The notes beneath the pieces are model-generated. The model saw only the letters and a list, made by a program, of their open reading frames with translations, did not search any database and was not told the DNA's origin. 64,000 nt of DNA, from the NCBI GenBank assembly GCA_943787725.1, contig CALSNM010000001.1:124001-188000 (forward strand), read 5' to 3'. Of the stretch, positions 8,853-18,442 are shown piece after piece. Origin of the DNA: an uncultured Flavobacteriales bacterium (GTDB lineage Bacteria; Bacteroidota; Bacteroidia; Flavobacteriales_D; Parvicellaceae). Made by a program: the position numbers and the translations under genes. Position 1 is the first letter of the stretch; every line of letters starts with the position of its first letter.

Positions 8853-9733
8853 TACTCTGAAACCGTATAGATATTGTCACCTGATTTTTCTGCATGCAAA
8901 TTAAAACTAAAGCAAACGGATTCCAAAACTTCGGTTAGAGAAGCTTCTCTGCTCAATGAGCCACTAAAAAGTATTTCTTTCAAATTCAAATTAGAAGCTA
9001 CAATTTCAACATTATAATGTCTTTCTAATTCACGGATTACTTTTGTCAAAGGAGTTGTATTGAAAATAAACTCATTCGTTCTCCATGCCAATATTTCCTC
9101 TGCCTTAACATCTTCAGAAATCTCAATTTTGCCGGTTGACGACAATACTGCCAATGTGCCTGGAAAGATAACTTTGAAATCAACACCTCCCGATACTTTC
9201 ACCTTACCTGTTTTACAAAAAACTTCATAAATACCATCTTCTGACAAGATATTAAATGAGGTGCCTAAAACCTGTGTGGTACCATTTTTAGAAAAAACAG
9301 TGAATTCACTTCCTTTTTCTACTTCAAAAAATGCTTCTCCTTCAAAACTTAACTGACGATTAAAACTCCACCAGTACGGATTATATTGGATTGAACTTTC
9401 ACCATTTAAAAGAACCTTAGAATTGTCTGGCAATATTAAGGATACTGTATCTCCATTAACAGAATTAAATTCAACGGTGTAAAATTTCATAAATCCCACT
9501 AATCCAAACAATATTGCAATTGATGCCGCGATTGAATAACGTTTCCAATTAACAGAAATCACTTTCGTTTGTTTTCTTAATTGCTTTGATTCAACTTCAG
9601 TTGTATTATTTAACTTAACTTCCATTTTACTCCAAACATCTTCCTTGCTTTTGGAGAAACCAACCTTTACTTTAGAAAAAAATTCTTTCTCCTTTTCTTC
9701 ATAAAATTCGTTATGTAAGTCTTTATTTTCCAT
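8852..9733 (-). CDS. FecR-family anti-sigma factor
   Basis: A 293-residue single-pass inner-membrane regulator. A cytosolic N-terminus of ~65 residues is followed by a transmembrane helix at ~66-84 (YSIAASIAILFGLVGFM), the periplasmic FecR domain (~95-200, with VSLILPDNSKVLLNGESSI and GEAFFEVEKG, FTVFSKNGTTQVLGTSFNI), and a C-terminal DUF4974-type domain (~218-290, FNTTPLTKVIRELERHYNV). It should hold the ECF sigma factor inactive until the outer-membrane receptor binds ligand. The gene overlaps the upstream sigma gene by 11 bases and the downstream receptor by one, so the three form one coupled unit. Confidence 0.94.
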   Translation of the reverse strand: MENKDLHNEFYEEKEKEFFSKVKVGFSKSKEDVWSKMEVKLNNTTEVESKQLRKQTKVISVNWKRYSIAASIAILFGLVGFMKFYTVEFNSVNGDTVSLILPDNSKVLLNGESSIQYNPYWWSFNRQLSFEGEAFFEVEKGSEFTVFSKNGTTQVLGTSFNILSEDGIYEVFCKTGKVKVSGGVDFKVIFPGTLAVLSSTGKIEISEDVKAEEILAWRTNEFIFNTTPLTKVIRELERHYNVEIVASNLNLKEILFSGSLSREASLTEVLESVCFSFNLHAEKSGDNIYTVSE

Positions 9734-10214
9734 ATTTCAATTCTTTACGAAGAGTGCGCAATGCTAAACTCATTCTCTTTTCTATGGCCTTTACACCAAT
9801 ATCTAAACGATCGGCTATTTCTTTATAAGTCAAGTCTTCCATTCTACTCATTAAAAACACTTCTCTTTGGTTTTCAGGAAGAATGGATAAAACTTCTTCA
9901 TATTTAACTCTTAATTCGTCATACTCCAAAAGATCCTCTGGAGTAGTTCTTTCATCTTCGTATGTTAAGTTTAATTCAAATTTTCTAGCCGAATCAAGCT
10001 TACGGTATTGGGATATCCATAACTCCTTGGAAATCTTATACAATAATCCTTTAATCTGATTTTCGTTGTATTCGAGGTTCTTTTCCCAGATTTTCATAAA
10101 GGAATCTTGGGCAATATCCGTAGCCACTTCCTGATCCCCGCAGCGGAAATAAATAAAGCTTCTTATTGGGTCAAAAAATTTATTGAAACAGATGTTGAAT
10201 TGATCTTTTGTCAA
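9723..10214 (-). CDS. ECF-family RNA polymerase sigma factor
   Basis: A 163-residue sigma-70 family protein of the extracytoplasmic-function type: region 2 at ~8-75 (FIYFRCGDQEVATDIAQDSF, MKIWEKN) and region 4 at ~100-158 (LPENQREVFLMSRMEDLTYK, EIADRLDIGVKAIEKRM), the helix-turn-helix that reads the -35 element. It is predicted to drive this operon once released by the FecR protein next door. The start is a TTG (10212-10214), with no closer ATG that would keep region 2 intact. The unit lies directly downstream of a hairpin terminator at 10230-10253, so it may rely on its own promoter or on read-through. Confidence 0.94.
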   Translation of the reverse strand: MTKDQFNICFNKFFDPIRSFIYFRCGDQEVATDIAQDSFMKIWEKNLEYNENQIKGLLYKISKELWISQYRKLDSARKFELNLTYEDERTTPEDLLEYDELRVKYEEVLSILPENQREVFLMSRMEDLTYKEIADRLDIGVKAIEKRMSLALRTLRKELKYGK

Positions 10215-10229
10215 GGCCGAAAGTATAAA

Positions 10230-10253
10230 AGCAGCACCCTTGATGGTGCTGCT
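10230..10253 (-). terminator. Intrinsic terminator after the lipoprotein gene
   Basis: A perfect 9-bp inverted repeat, AGCAGCACC / GGTGCTGCT, with a 6-base loop, followed on the minus strand by TTTTATACTTT. It lies ten bases after the lipoprotein stop and 16 bases before the ECF sigma start. It may therefore separate the two transcripts or attenuate read-through. Confidence 0.7.
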
Positions 10254-10263
10254 GATAATTTAA

Positions 10264-10812
10264 TTATTTAAAATACTCACTTACTGTGAATGTGTACTTT
10301 CCATCATCAGTAGTTTTTATAGCAATGTCATCGCAGGTTCCATCTCCAAAATCTACAGTAGCCGCCCAGTCACCAGATTTAACTTCGTAATATTTTATTA
10401 TTCCTGAAACAATAAAATTACACTCATCTGATTTTATAATAGGCTGTACAATTACCTTCTTGTATTTAGACTTTTTCCCCTTGTAGTAGTCCTCATCCTT
10501 TTTTAATTCAATCCCTGAACTAACACCATTAACATTTACTAAGGCCTGAGAATCTGAAGATCCATTTCCAAAATCTACAGAGGCTAATACAGAGCCATTC
10601 TTCGTGTATTCAATAACACCTGCAGTATAATAACCATCTGCTGATGAATGAGTTGGCTCGACTACATTGATCTCATAACCTGATTCTGGCAAGTTTATTT
10701 GACTTTCTTCTGTAGAGATCTCATCTGCGAAACTACTCGCTAGTTTTGCTTTCGAACACGATGACATTGCTAATGCGGCTAATGCCAGTACTCCTAAAAA
10801 TTTCATTTTCAT
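10264..10812 (-). CDS. Predicted lipoprotein with duplicated domain
   Basis: A type II signal peptide (MKMKFLGVLALAALAMSSCS) with a lipobox Ser-Ser-Cys marks it as a lipoprotein. The ATG at 10810-10812 is chosen because it starts that signal; an in-frame ATG 36 bases upstream would add 12 odd residues. The mature part holds two copies of one motif: GVIEYTKNGSVLASVDFGNG and GIIKYYEVKSGDWAATVDFG, each followed by an Asp-rich GxxxD loop. Family function is unknown. It precedes the ECF/FecR/TonB unit on the same strand and could be its accessory surface protein, but a terminator lies between. Confidence 0.82.
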   Translation of the reverse strand: MKMKFLGVLALAALAMSSCSKAKLASSFADEISTEESQINLPESGYEINVVEPTHSSADGYYTAGVIEYTKNGSVLASVDFGNGSSDSQALVNVNGVSSGIELKKDEDYYKGKKSKYKKVIVQPIIKSDECNFIVSGIIKYYEVKSGDWAATVDFGDGTCDDIAIKTTDDGKYTFTVSEYFK

Positions 10813-10853
10813 ATTTATTTTTTTTATTGTTATACCTATAAACCGCACAACAT

Positions 10854-10861
10854 CAAATGTA
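10854..10861 (-). promoter_or_regulatory. -7 promoter element upstream of the lipoprotein gene
   Basis: The minus strand reads TACATTTG (TAnnTTTG), 41 bases before the chosen ATG of the lipoprotein gene. No convincing -33 TTTG is visible. Confidence 0.4.
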
Positions 10862-11026
10862 CCCTACTTTTTTTAGAAAATAAAATTAATTATAATAGAT
10901 AACTTTAATATTTACAGGAATTATTAGACCTTGTTCGAATCATTTTTCCTATTAGCACGCACAATGAAACCAACTAAACTTTGTTCCATCAAAACATAAT
11001 AGTTGATCCTATCTAATATCCTAATT

Positions 11027-14000
11027 TCAGTTATTCACAATAAACTTAATAACCGTATGCTTATCTCCAGAAATTCCTTGCAAGAAGTAAACACCTGTTT
11101 CTACGTTCAATAAAAATTGGTTATTTTGTGGTCTTTGAACAACTCCTCGATGAACCACTCTTCCTGCTGCGTCAATGATCATAAAATCTGTATTTTCAGT
11201 TAAGCCTGAAACACTAAAAATACCATTATTAGGATTTGGGGAAAGAATCAAATCATCAGCAATAGTCTCAGAAAGTGACAAACAACTTACTATCACTGCC
11301 TCTAAAGAACTCACTCCTACACACCCATTTGAATCTGAGTATACATAGTCAATAGTGAATGCGCCCGTAGTTCCCAAAGAACCAGGGTCAAAAACATTAC
11401 CTGAAACACCAGGACCATAGAAAGCACCTCCCGATGGGTTACCCGTCAAGGAAATTGGTTCTGCACCAGAAAAACATATGGTATCCAAAGTAGATGGTGT
11501 AATTGAAACAGTTGGAAGAGGAATTACGGTTACTATAATTTCATCGGTATTTGTACAACCATTGACATCAGTTCCTGTCACCGTATAGGTTGTGGTCATG
11601 TTTGGAGAAACAGAGATATTCGATCCATTTCCTCCATTGTTATCCCAGGAATAAGAAGAGGCTCCTATTGCTGATAAACCAGCAGTAGATCCAGAACAAA
11701 TAGAAAAGTCAGCAGCTGTTGTAACAACAGGAAGCGAATTAACAACTAAGCTAACTTCTCCTTGAGCCTGACAGCCATTTGCATCAATGCCTGTTACCAC
11801 ATAAGTAGTATTAGCCGATGGGGAAACTGTTACACTTGCACCGGTCCCTGCACCGTTATCCCAGGTATAATTGGATGCTCCAGAAGCGGTTAATGTAACA
11901 TCATCACCTATACAAATAGCAACATTACCATTTGTAACTATATTAGAAGGAGAGTTCTCGATTACCTCAATAAAAGTTTCAGCTGAAATACATCCTGATA
12001 GGTCAACATAATATACTGAGTAACTACCTATGGTGCTTGCAGAAATAGTTTGAGTCGTTTCATTAGTCGACCAAGTATTGCCAGAAGCATATGAAGAGGT
12101 AAGGTCAGTTGACTGTCCTGGACACAAACTAACAGTATCCCCCTGAATAATTATGGGTTGGCTGGGAGTGTTAAGATCTATTACATTAGCCAAGATATCT
12201 TGAGCAGCACATCCGTTGGCATCAGTAAAAGAAAAGGTATACTCGCCGGGGTCTAGACCACCAGCTGTAAAAGGTAAGGTCACATTACTAGCGTTTCCTG
12301 AAACAGGACCTATCCATTCAAGGTTTCCTATTCCTCCAGAGCCAATGGTAATAGAACCATCAGACACATTACAGGAAGAAGGGCTTTCAGTAGATGCTAT
12401 ACTAACAGTAGGGTTAGCGTTTACAACAATACTAACTTGATCAACATTTACACAACCATTACCATCTGTTCCTGTAACCTCATAAGTAATTGTTGAAGAA
12501 GGAACAACTGTAATGGTAGTAGCACTACCCAATCCGTTATCCCAGCTGAATGAATCTGCACCAGTTGCAGATAATTCTAGCGTATCTCCAAGACAAACGT
12601 TCATTGAACTAGCACTTGCAACAACACTCGGCAATGAATTGACTGTAATCGTTTGAGCGTAAGTATCACTACCAAATGCATTTGATGTGGTTAAAGTTAC
12701 TGTATAAACTCCACTTGTAGAATAATTATAAGTGGGGTTCTCTTGACTACTTGTTCCAAGTAAATCTCCGAAGTCCCAGGACCAGGAAGTCGGACTACCA
12801 GTTGAATTATCCGTAAAGTTAACGTCTTCACCTAAACACAAGTTACCACCTGTAGAATAGTTCGCTACTGGCGGATTATTCATCTCTGTACCATCAATAT
12901 TTATGTTATCTATGAATAAATTATTCCCAGCAATACCATTATTGAAACTTTCGAAGCGAACAACCACAGAAGACTCTCCATCATAGGCAGATAGATCAAT
13001 TGTAAAACAATCTGCTCCGATAGTTCCAGTGCACCAATCTCCGACAACTGGAATAAATTCCACGGTACTAGTAACTGCGGTTGCCAGAGAGCCAGTGCCA
13101 TCTTCTGCATAACCAGCAATTCGTTGAAAGGAATTACCGCAATCTGTTGAAACAAGAAGCACCAAAGAATCTGCTGAACTGGTATTATATCTTCGGAAGG
13201 CATGATCAAACGTCATGCTCACGTTTGTATGATTAGAAAAGTCTAACGGCGGAGTCTGCATACCATCTCTTTCGAATCCATTCCCGTAGTTGTACAAATC
13301 GATTTTTGCAGCCTTATCTCCAGGAGAACTTCCAGCCACAGTTAAAATTTCCCATGTAATTCCATTATCAGGATTTGAAATGGTCCATAAATTGGTGTTA
13401 AAAGTGTTGGACTCAAAATCTTCATTAAAAGGTAACGATTCAGGACCTGTAAAAATAGAAAACCCTGATTCGCTCTGATCATTTGCCAAATTCAAATCTG
13501 CAGATCCATTCGGAAGATCCGTATAAGCAGTAAACGTGTAGGAACCGCTAGCTACAGTCACAGTTGGCAAATTGACCGTTATACTTGCTCCCTGAGCCAA
13601 ACTACCTGTCCATGTGTATGTCTGGCTAGGACCACCATAACCGTAAACTATATCGACCGATGTTAATGTTGATGTTCCATAATTATTCAGTTGAACTACC
13701 GGATCTATTGTTGAGTTGCAAATGGTTCCATAGGGATAGGAAATATCGCTCAAACCTGCATCGAGAGAAAGGTTAGATGTAATACAAAAATTATGGGTTG
13801 TTTGATTACCAAAATCCCCATTCGGCGCCGTCATTTGAAAGAGGTTAGCTCCTGTTTGGTCCTCCATGGAATAATCTCCATCAACATTACAAGTCCATTG
13901 AGAACCATAAAGACCATCTCCATAAGAATCATTGATGGTAAAAACATAACACCCGGGAGACAAACAGACATTTTCCACATTTGTTTCTCCTCCAGTAACA

Positions 14001-15697
14001 TCTCCATACGGCCCACCCGACGCCATGGTAAGCCCAGTACCGTCCTCATCAATTTGCCAAGTAATTTCCGAACCATAGCAGTCTGTAAGAATAGTAAGGG
14101 CTGCAATTTGACCATTAGCAACAATCGTGAAGTTAGATGTCTCGGAATTGTTAGCAGCATTTTGATCTGCTGTTCCATTCGGATTTAAAGCAGTAGCTGT
14201 AAACACATGAGCTCCAGCAGCAGGTGTTTGGTTTGGAAGTGACACAGTAACAGATTGCCCCTGAGTAAGATTACCCGTCCAATTGAAAGTGGAAACAGGA
14301 CCTGCATCTATTTGATATTCTAAATCAATTGAAGTTACAGTGTTTCCACCGTAATTAGTTAAAACTATTTCTGGGTCAACATCTGCTGAACAAATAGAAC
14401 CAATTGGACTCTGGATAGACGAAACGCCCACATCTAAGTTGTAAGTATATTGATTCATACAAAGCAATGCTTGGTATGCATTTATTCTTCCTGCACCAAG
14501 TTGGCCTATATAATTTGAATTAGCACCGTCAATATTATCAGATGAGCTAAGCAAACAATTAACAACCTGCTGAGGAGTTGCCGAAGGCGCGTGAGAAATC
14601 ATAAGCCCTACTAAACCTGCCACCATTGGCGAAGCCATTGAAGTTCCTTGAGTAACTTGATAAGAGGTTCCTTCATTCGTACTCAAAATACTGGAACCAG
14701 GAGCTGATATGCTCACCCAAGTTCCGTATTGTGAAAAACTTGATTTAGCATCTCCACTTGTTGTAGAAGCAACTGAGACAACATCGTCATACGCTGCCGG
14801 ATAAAATTGTTGATTAGTTCCATCATTCCCAGCAGCAGCTATGAGAATAGAACCAAGATTCCATGCATAACTACAAACGTTCTGTCCGTAATTTGATGAG
14901 CCTCCTCCACCCCAAGACATATTGATTACATCTGCACCATTATCTGCAGCCCATATAATACCATCGTAGCCACTTGTCAATGACCCTGTATTACAATCTC
15001 CTATTTTTACTGGCATAATACTAACATTATATCCAATTGAGGCAACACCTATATTATTGTTCGTTTCGGCTCCTACAATTCCCGAAACATGAGAACCATG
15101 AAAACCATCGTTACCTCCGCACGGTGAAGGATCATTATCATTATCCACAGCATCCCAACCTGGCACCATTTTATTAACTAAATCAGGATGACTAATATTG
15201 ATTGCATTGTCTGTCACCGCAACTACAATGTCTGAAGAACCAGTTGATATATCCCATGCTAAAGGAGCTTCAATTTGAAATAATGCCCACTGACCTGAAT
15301 TAAAAGAATTAGAATAATACTGATCGTTAGGTGTTAGGAAACTCTCATGCAACTCTTTTTTCTCTGCGTACTCAAGATCTTCTATGTTATTCAAGTATTT
15401 AACAAAATCTTCTACTTTATTAAGCTTATTGAACTCCACCTGATACGTTCTGTCTAATAACCTATCATCAATTCCTGGATGCAATTGAACAATTTGTTGA
15501 ATTCCGAAGATTACTTCTACATCTTTCAAAAATTGAAAGGCATTAACTTGTACATTTCCAGATTCAGATAGCGGTTTTTTTACGGTCTGTTTCAATTGAA
15601 AAACAACTTTCCCGTCTTGATACCAACGATCTATCTTTTGAGAATAAACATTAAGGACTGAAAAACAGGTGAATAGAGTTATAACTAAATATTTCAC
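11027..15697 (-). CDS. Secreted subtilisin-family (S8) protease with PKD and Ig-like repeats and T9SS sorting domain
   Basis: A 1556-residue extracellular serine protease. Signal peptide ~1-19; propeptide-like region to ~130; S8 catalytic domain ~135-415 with Asp163 (VVAVTDNAI), His200 (GFHGSHVSGIVGA), oxyanion Asn291 (AAAGNDG) and Ser353 (GTSMASPMVAG), so the triad is complete. Two CARDB-like repeats (each with a LDVG/LDAG start and TWTG or NWTG core) follow, then a MAM/jelly-roll-like region, a PKD domain (ADFT-type, WSWDFGD), and three to four ~80-residue Ig-like repeats with SWDNG/TYTVTG motifs. The last ~75 residues (LILSPNPNNGIFSVSGL, GVYFLQG) are a type A T9SS sorting domain. The start codon is GTG. 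It probably degrades proteins outside the cell. Confidence 0.95.
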   Translation of the reverse strand: MKYLVITLFTCFSVLNVYSQKIDRWYQDGKVVFQLKQTVKKPLSESGNVQVNAFQFLKDVEVIFGIQQIVQLHPGIDDRLLDRTYQVEFNKLNKVEDFVKYLNNIEDLEYAEKKELHESFLTPNDQYYSNSFNSGQWALFQIEAPLAWDISTGSSDIVVAVTDNAINISHPDLVNKMVPGWDAVDNDNDPSPCGGNDGFHGSHVSGIVGAETNNNIGVASIGYNVSIMPVKIGDCNTGSLTSGYDGIIWAADNGADVINMSWGGGGSSNYGQNVCSYAWNLGSILIAAAGNDGTNQQFYPAAYDDVVSVASTTSGDAKSSFSQYGTWVSISAPGSSILSTNEGTSYQVTQGTSMASPMVAGLVGLMISHAPSATPQQVVNCLLSSSDNIDGANSNYIGQLGAGRINAYQALLCMNQYTYNLDVGVSSIQSPIGSICSADVDPEIVLTNYGGNTVTSIDLEYQIDAGPVSTFNWTGNLTQGQSVTVSLPNQTPAAGAHVFTATALNPNGTADQNAANNSETSNFTIVANGQIAALTILTDCYGSEITWQIDEDGTGLTMASGGPYGDVTGGETNVENVCLSPGCYVFTINDSYGDGLYGSQWTCNVDGDYSMEDQTGANLFQMTAPNGDFGNQTTHNFCITSNLSLDAGLSDISYPYGTICNSTIDPVVQLNNYGTSTLTSVDIVYGYGGPSQTYTWTGSLAQGASITVNLPTVTVASGSYTFTAYTDLPNGSADLNLANDQSESGFSIFTGPESLPFNEDFESNTFNTNLWTISNPDNGITWEILTVAGSSPGDKAAKIDLYNYGNGFERDGMQTPPLDFSNHTNVSMTFDHAFRRYNTSSADSLVLLVSTDCGNSFQRIAGYAEDGTGSLATAVTSTVEFIPVVGDWCTGTIGADCFTIDLSAYDGESSVVVRFESFNNGIAGNNLFIDNINIDGTEMNNPPVANYSTGGNLCLGEDVNFTDNSTGSPTSWSWDFGDLLGTSSQENPTYNYSTSGVYTVTLTTSNAFGSDTYAQTITVNSLPSVVASASSMNVCLGDTLELSATGADSFSWDNGLGSATTITVVPSSTITYEVTGTDGNGCVNVDQVSIVVNANPTVSIASTESPSSCNVSDGSITIGSGGIGNLEWIGPVSGNASNVTLPFTAGGLDPGEYTFSFTDANGCAAQDILANVIDLNTPSQPIIIQGDTVSLCPGQSTDLTSSYASGNTWSTNETTQTISASTIGSYSVYYVDLSGCISAETFIEVIENSPSNIVTNGNVAICIGDDVTLTASGASNYTWDNGAGTGASVTVSPSANTTYVVTGIDANGCQAQGEVSLVVNSLPVVTTAADFSICSGSTAGLSAIGASSYSWDNNGGNGSNISVSPNMTTTYTVTGTDVNGCTNTDEIIVTVIPLPTVSITPSTLDTICFSGAEPISLTGNPSGGAFYGPGVSGNVFDPGSLGTTGAFTIDYVYSDSNGCVGVSSLEAVIVSCLSLSETIADDLILSPNPNNGIFSVSGLTENTDFMIIDAAGRVVHRGVVQRPQNNQFLLNVETGVYFLQGISGDKHTVIKFIVNN

Positions 15698-16027
15698 ACT
15701 TTTTGGTTTTAAGGTTTAGAGTAAAAATGTACGAATAAATCGGTACAAAATCAAAACCAAATTGATGAACGGTAAGAAAAATTTAAAGAATAGAAAATAC
15801 TCAAAATTGTAATAGGTTGATTTTCATCTAACCCAATTTTTAATAGGACAACTTGCTAAAGGTCTTCAAAATTTTTCATAAAAATATAGGATTGGAATCG
15901 TGTTTTGGGAACAATGGCTCCTTTCGGTATTAAAGAAACTAATGATGATGGAGCGATTTAATTAAAATGGAGCGACTCCTTTTCCAAGAGAATCGAGCAA
16001 TAACAAACAGTAAAAAAGTCTTAAGCC
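15698..16027. other. Intergenic region of 330 bases
   Basis: Between the subtilase start and the end of the coiled-coil lipoprotein gene. On the minus strand TACATTTT at 15724-15731 is a weak -7-like box that could serve the subtilase. No open frame of useful length, RNA gene or strong hairpin was seen. Confidence 0.5.
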
Positions 16028-16909
16028 TTATTCGGTTTTTGGTTTCAAAGCATTTGATAAGCTTCGAAACTCCAGCTGCGCTTTCTTAATTACATCAATT
16101 TTAGATTCAATTTTTTTCATTAGCGCATTGGTCTCAGTATTTTCACCAATCCATATTTCATCATTTTTGTTATTCCTGCGTTGAAACTTAGACTCGAGCG
16201 CAACCAATCTTTTAGCAGCAGCCTCCATTATATTGAGTTCTACAAGAATTTTTGCAGCTATTTCCTTTTTTGACTGGTAAGTGCTATCATTAATCTGCTT
16301 GTTCATGTAAGCTTTTCTCATCTCATTGTCGAACAATTTAAATTGTCCATTAACCTCCAACAATGAATTCTTTAACTCACCTATATTTTTTTGCATTTGC
16401 GAACTGAATGTACTTTTATTCAGTCTTTTGTAATGACTATTATTAATAGCACCTACAAGACTATTGGACCGAGAGGTGTATGACTCTCCTAAACCATTTA
16501 ATTGACTTGTAGATAAAGTCATATCACTTTTAATTTGCTTTAATTTATCCCATTCCGGTTCATTGGATTTGATTTTACTTTTACCTATTACGAGCTGCTC
16601 AAATTGTTGTTGACACCTATTAATATCCTCTTTGGTTTTTGTAAGGTTTTGATAAGCACTGTCAAACGCTACCTTTTCATCAGAAATAACCTTAAAAGAA
16701 GGGTCTTTCAAGCTAATAATGCTACTTTTTAATGTCTCAAAAATTTTATTCTTTTGTTCATAATCAGCTTTTACTTTTGAATAGTTCCGATTAGTTTGAT
16801 CTACATTCGAATTAATAGTATTGCGGATATCTTGCGTGTTATATAACATAACACATGAATTAAGCAGAATTAAGCTCAAAACAACCAGTAGACTTACCTT
16901 TATATTCAT
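16028..16909 (-). CDS. Coiled-coil lipoprotein, function unknown
   Basis: A 293-residue protein with a lipoprotein signal peptide (MNIKVSLLVVLSLILLNSCV, lipobox Asn-Ser-Cys). The rest is almost entirely helical and rich in Lys, Ser, Asn, Gln and Leu, with heptad-like spacing from ~30 to 290, as in a periplasmic coiled coil. No enzymatic motif is visible. The ATG at 16907-16909 overlaps the stop of a possible 32-residue membrane peptide just upstream (ATGA arrangement), which suggests co-translation. It may be a structural or tethering envelope protein, but that is inference. Confidence 0.82.
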   Translation of the reverse strand: MNIKVSLLVVLSLILLNSCVMLYNTQDIRNTINSNVDQTNRNYSKVKADYEQKNKIFETLKSSIISLKDPSFKVISDEKVAFDSAYQNLTKTKEDINRCQQQFEQLVIGKSKIKSNEPEWDKLKQIKSDMTLSTSQLNGLGESYTSRSNSLVGAINNSHYKRLNKSTFSSQMQKNIGELKNSLLEVNGQFKLFDNEMRKAYMNKQINDSTYQSKKEIAAKILVELNIMEAAAKRLVALESKFQRRNNKNDEIWIGENTETNALMKKIESKIDVIKKAQLEFRSLSNALKPKTE

Positions 16910-17004
16910 TCTAAATCAATTAGGAACTGGCTTAATATAAAAAAAATAGTTGACAACCCAATAATAGCAATAATCAAAATTATTACTTCATTTGGACTTC
17001 CCAT
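16906..17004 (-). CDS. Candidate 32-residue membrane peptide
   Basis: Beginning at the ATG at 17002-17004, the minus strand encodes a short frame starting MGSPNEVIILIIAIIGLS, continuing as a hydrophobic helix of about 20-25 residues and ending in charged residues (LIDLE). Its TGA overlaps the ATG of the lipoprotein gene (ATGA). One predicted transmembrane helix after a short polar N-terminus and the start-stop overlap are what support it. It is too short for family recognition and could be chance. Confidence 0.45.
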   Translation of the reverse strand: MGSPNEVIILIIAIIGLSTIFFILSQFLIDLE

Positions 17005-17094
17005 GCCTAAATACTAATTCATTTATCAGCAGAGTAGAAAACACAGGTCATTTAAAAAAACACAGACAAGGAATTGATACAAGAACTGTTAAAA

Positions 17095-18423
17095 CTAAGC
17101 ACCAACTATCCATCGATAAATATCCATTCCATTTGCATAAAGCAGCAGACTGAGTAACAACACCATTCCTACCACTTGTGCTCTTGTCAGAAATTTATCA
17201 CTAGGAGCTTTTCCTGCAATCATTTCATAAATTAGAAACATCACATGCCCTCCGTCTAATGCAGGAATTGGAAGAATATTCATAAAAGCGAGAATGATAG
17301 AAAGAAACGCAGTATTTAACCAGAATATTTGCCAATTCCACTCAGAAGGAAATATCTTTCCGATAGAACCAAAACCTCCTAATTGCTTTGCTCCTTCTTT
17401 AGAGAACAAAAGCCCCATAGATTTAATATACTTCCCCAGCGTCTCAACACCTAAATTTATTCCTTCTGGAATAGATTGGAAAAACCCAAACTTCTCCGTT
17501 TTGTAAACCAACAAATCACTCGGCATTTTTGTGTGGAACCCTAATGTTCCTTCTTCACTTACATTTACTTGAACTACCATATGCTCTTCTCCTCTGTAAA
17601 GGCCTAATTCAATAATGGTATCCTTATGGTTTTGCAATTCAACCGTAAAGTGCTGGAAAAAAGGAAAGGACTTTCCATTAATCTCTACCAAGCTATCACT
17701 CGCTTGCAACCCTGCTTCAGAAGCTCCAGAATTAGGCGCAACGTCATTAATGCAAGTTGGAATCAATGCTTCAAATAATGGTCCTTTTACATTCGCTAAT
17801 ACTCTCTGTTCAAAATCCGAAGGAAGCGAAATATGTTTTTTGACTCCTTTTCTTAGTAGGTTGACCTCTCTGTTCCCATCAATCACGATCAAAGAACTAA
17901 TATCACCCATAGTTTGGGGCACATTCCCGTTTACATCAAGAATTATGTCTCCTTCCATAAACAGGTTCTCTCCCTCTATGCTTTCATCGGCTAAATGCAC
18001 TCCATAAATAGCGTTTTCTACTGGCAAATATTCTTTGCCCCAAACCCACATTACAGCAATATATATAAACAAAGCAAGAATAAAATTAACAGTTACACCA
18101 CCAATCATAATAATTAATCGTTGCCAAGTTGGTTTCGACCTAAACTCCCATGGCTCAGCAGGCTTATCTAGCTGTTCTTTGTCCATGCTCTCATCTATCA
18201 TCCCAGATATTTTCACATAACCTCCTAAAGGAATCCAACCTATTCCGTATTCTGTATCGCCCTTTTTAAATTTAAAAAGGGAAAAACCAGCATCAAAAAA
18301 TAAATAGAATTTTTCCACACGCGTACCAAACCATCTAGCGGGTAAAAAGTGTCCTAATTCATGTAATACAATTAATATTGAAAGGCTCAAAATAAGCTGA
18401 GCGGCTTTGATCCAAAACTCCAT
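17095..18423 (-). CDS. rseP: Site-2 metalloprotease RseP (M50 family)
   Basis: RseP cuts substrates within the inner membrane, including anti-sigma factors after site-1 cleavage and remnant signal peptides. The zinc motif HELGH is at residues 21-25 in the first membrane helix, followed by GIGWIPLGGYVKISGMIDES. Further membrane helices stand at ~105-130 and in the C-terminal third, with two PDZ-like regions between, and the third metal ligand lies in NILPIPALDGGHV. The 442-residue length is normal. The ATG at 18421-18423 is preceded by a well-formed promoter. The FecR protein in this window is the kind of substrate such proteases process; a link is only inferred. Confidence 0.96.
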   Translation of the reverse strand: MEFWIKAAQLILSLSILIVLHELGHFLPARWFGTRVEKFYLFFDAGFSLFKFKKGDTEYGIGWIPLGGYVKISGMIDESMDKEQLDKPAEPWEFRSKPTWQRLIIMIGGVTVNFILALFIYIAVMWVWGKEYLPVENAIYGVHLADESIEGENLFMEGDIILDVNGNVPQTMGDISSLIVIDGNREVNLLRKGVKKHISLPSDFEQRVLANVKGPLFEALIPTCINDVAPNSGASEAGLQASDSLVEINGKSFPFFQHFTVELQNHKDTIIELGLYRGEEHMVVQVNVSEEGTLGFHTKMPSDLLVYKTEKFGFFQSIPEGINLGVETLGKYIKSMGLLFSKEGAKQLGGFGSIGKIFPSEWNWQIFWLNTAFLSIILAFMNILPIPALDGGHVMFLIYEMIAGKAPSDKFLTRAQVVGMVLLLSLLLYANGMDIYRWIVGA

Positions 18424-18442
18424 AATTTTTGTAAATGAAAGG

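Noticed and set aside
13793-14188. Open frames on both strands within the subtilase gene (131 and 115 codons)
   Set aside because: Low-complexity products from the repetitive coding region, lying wholly inside a well-supported gene.
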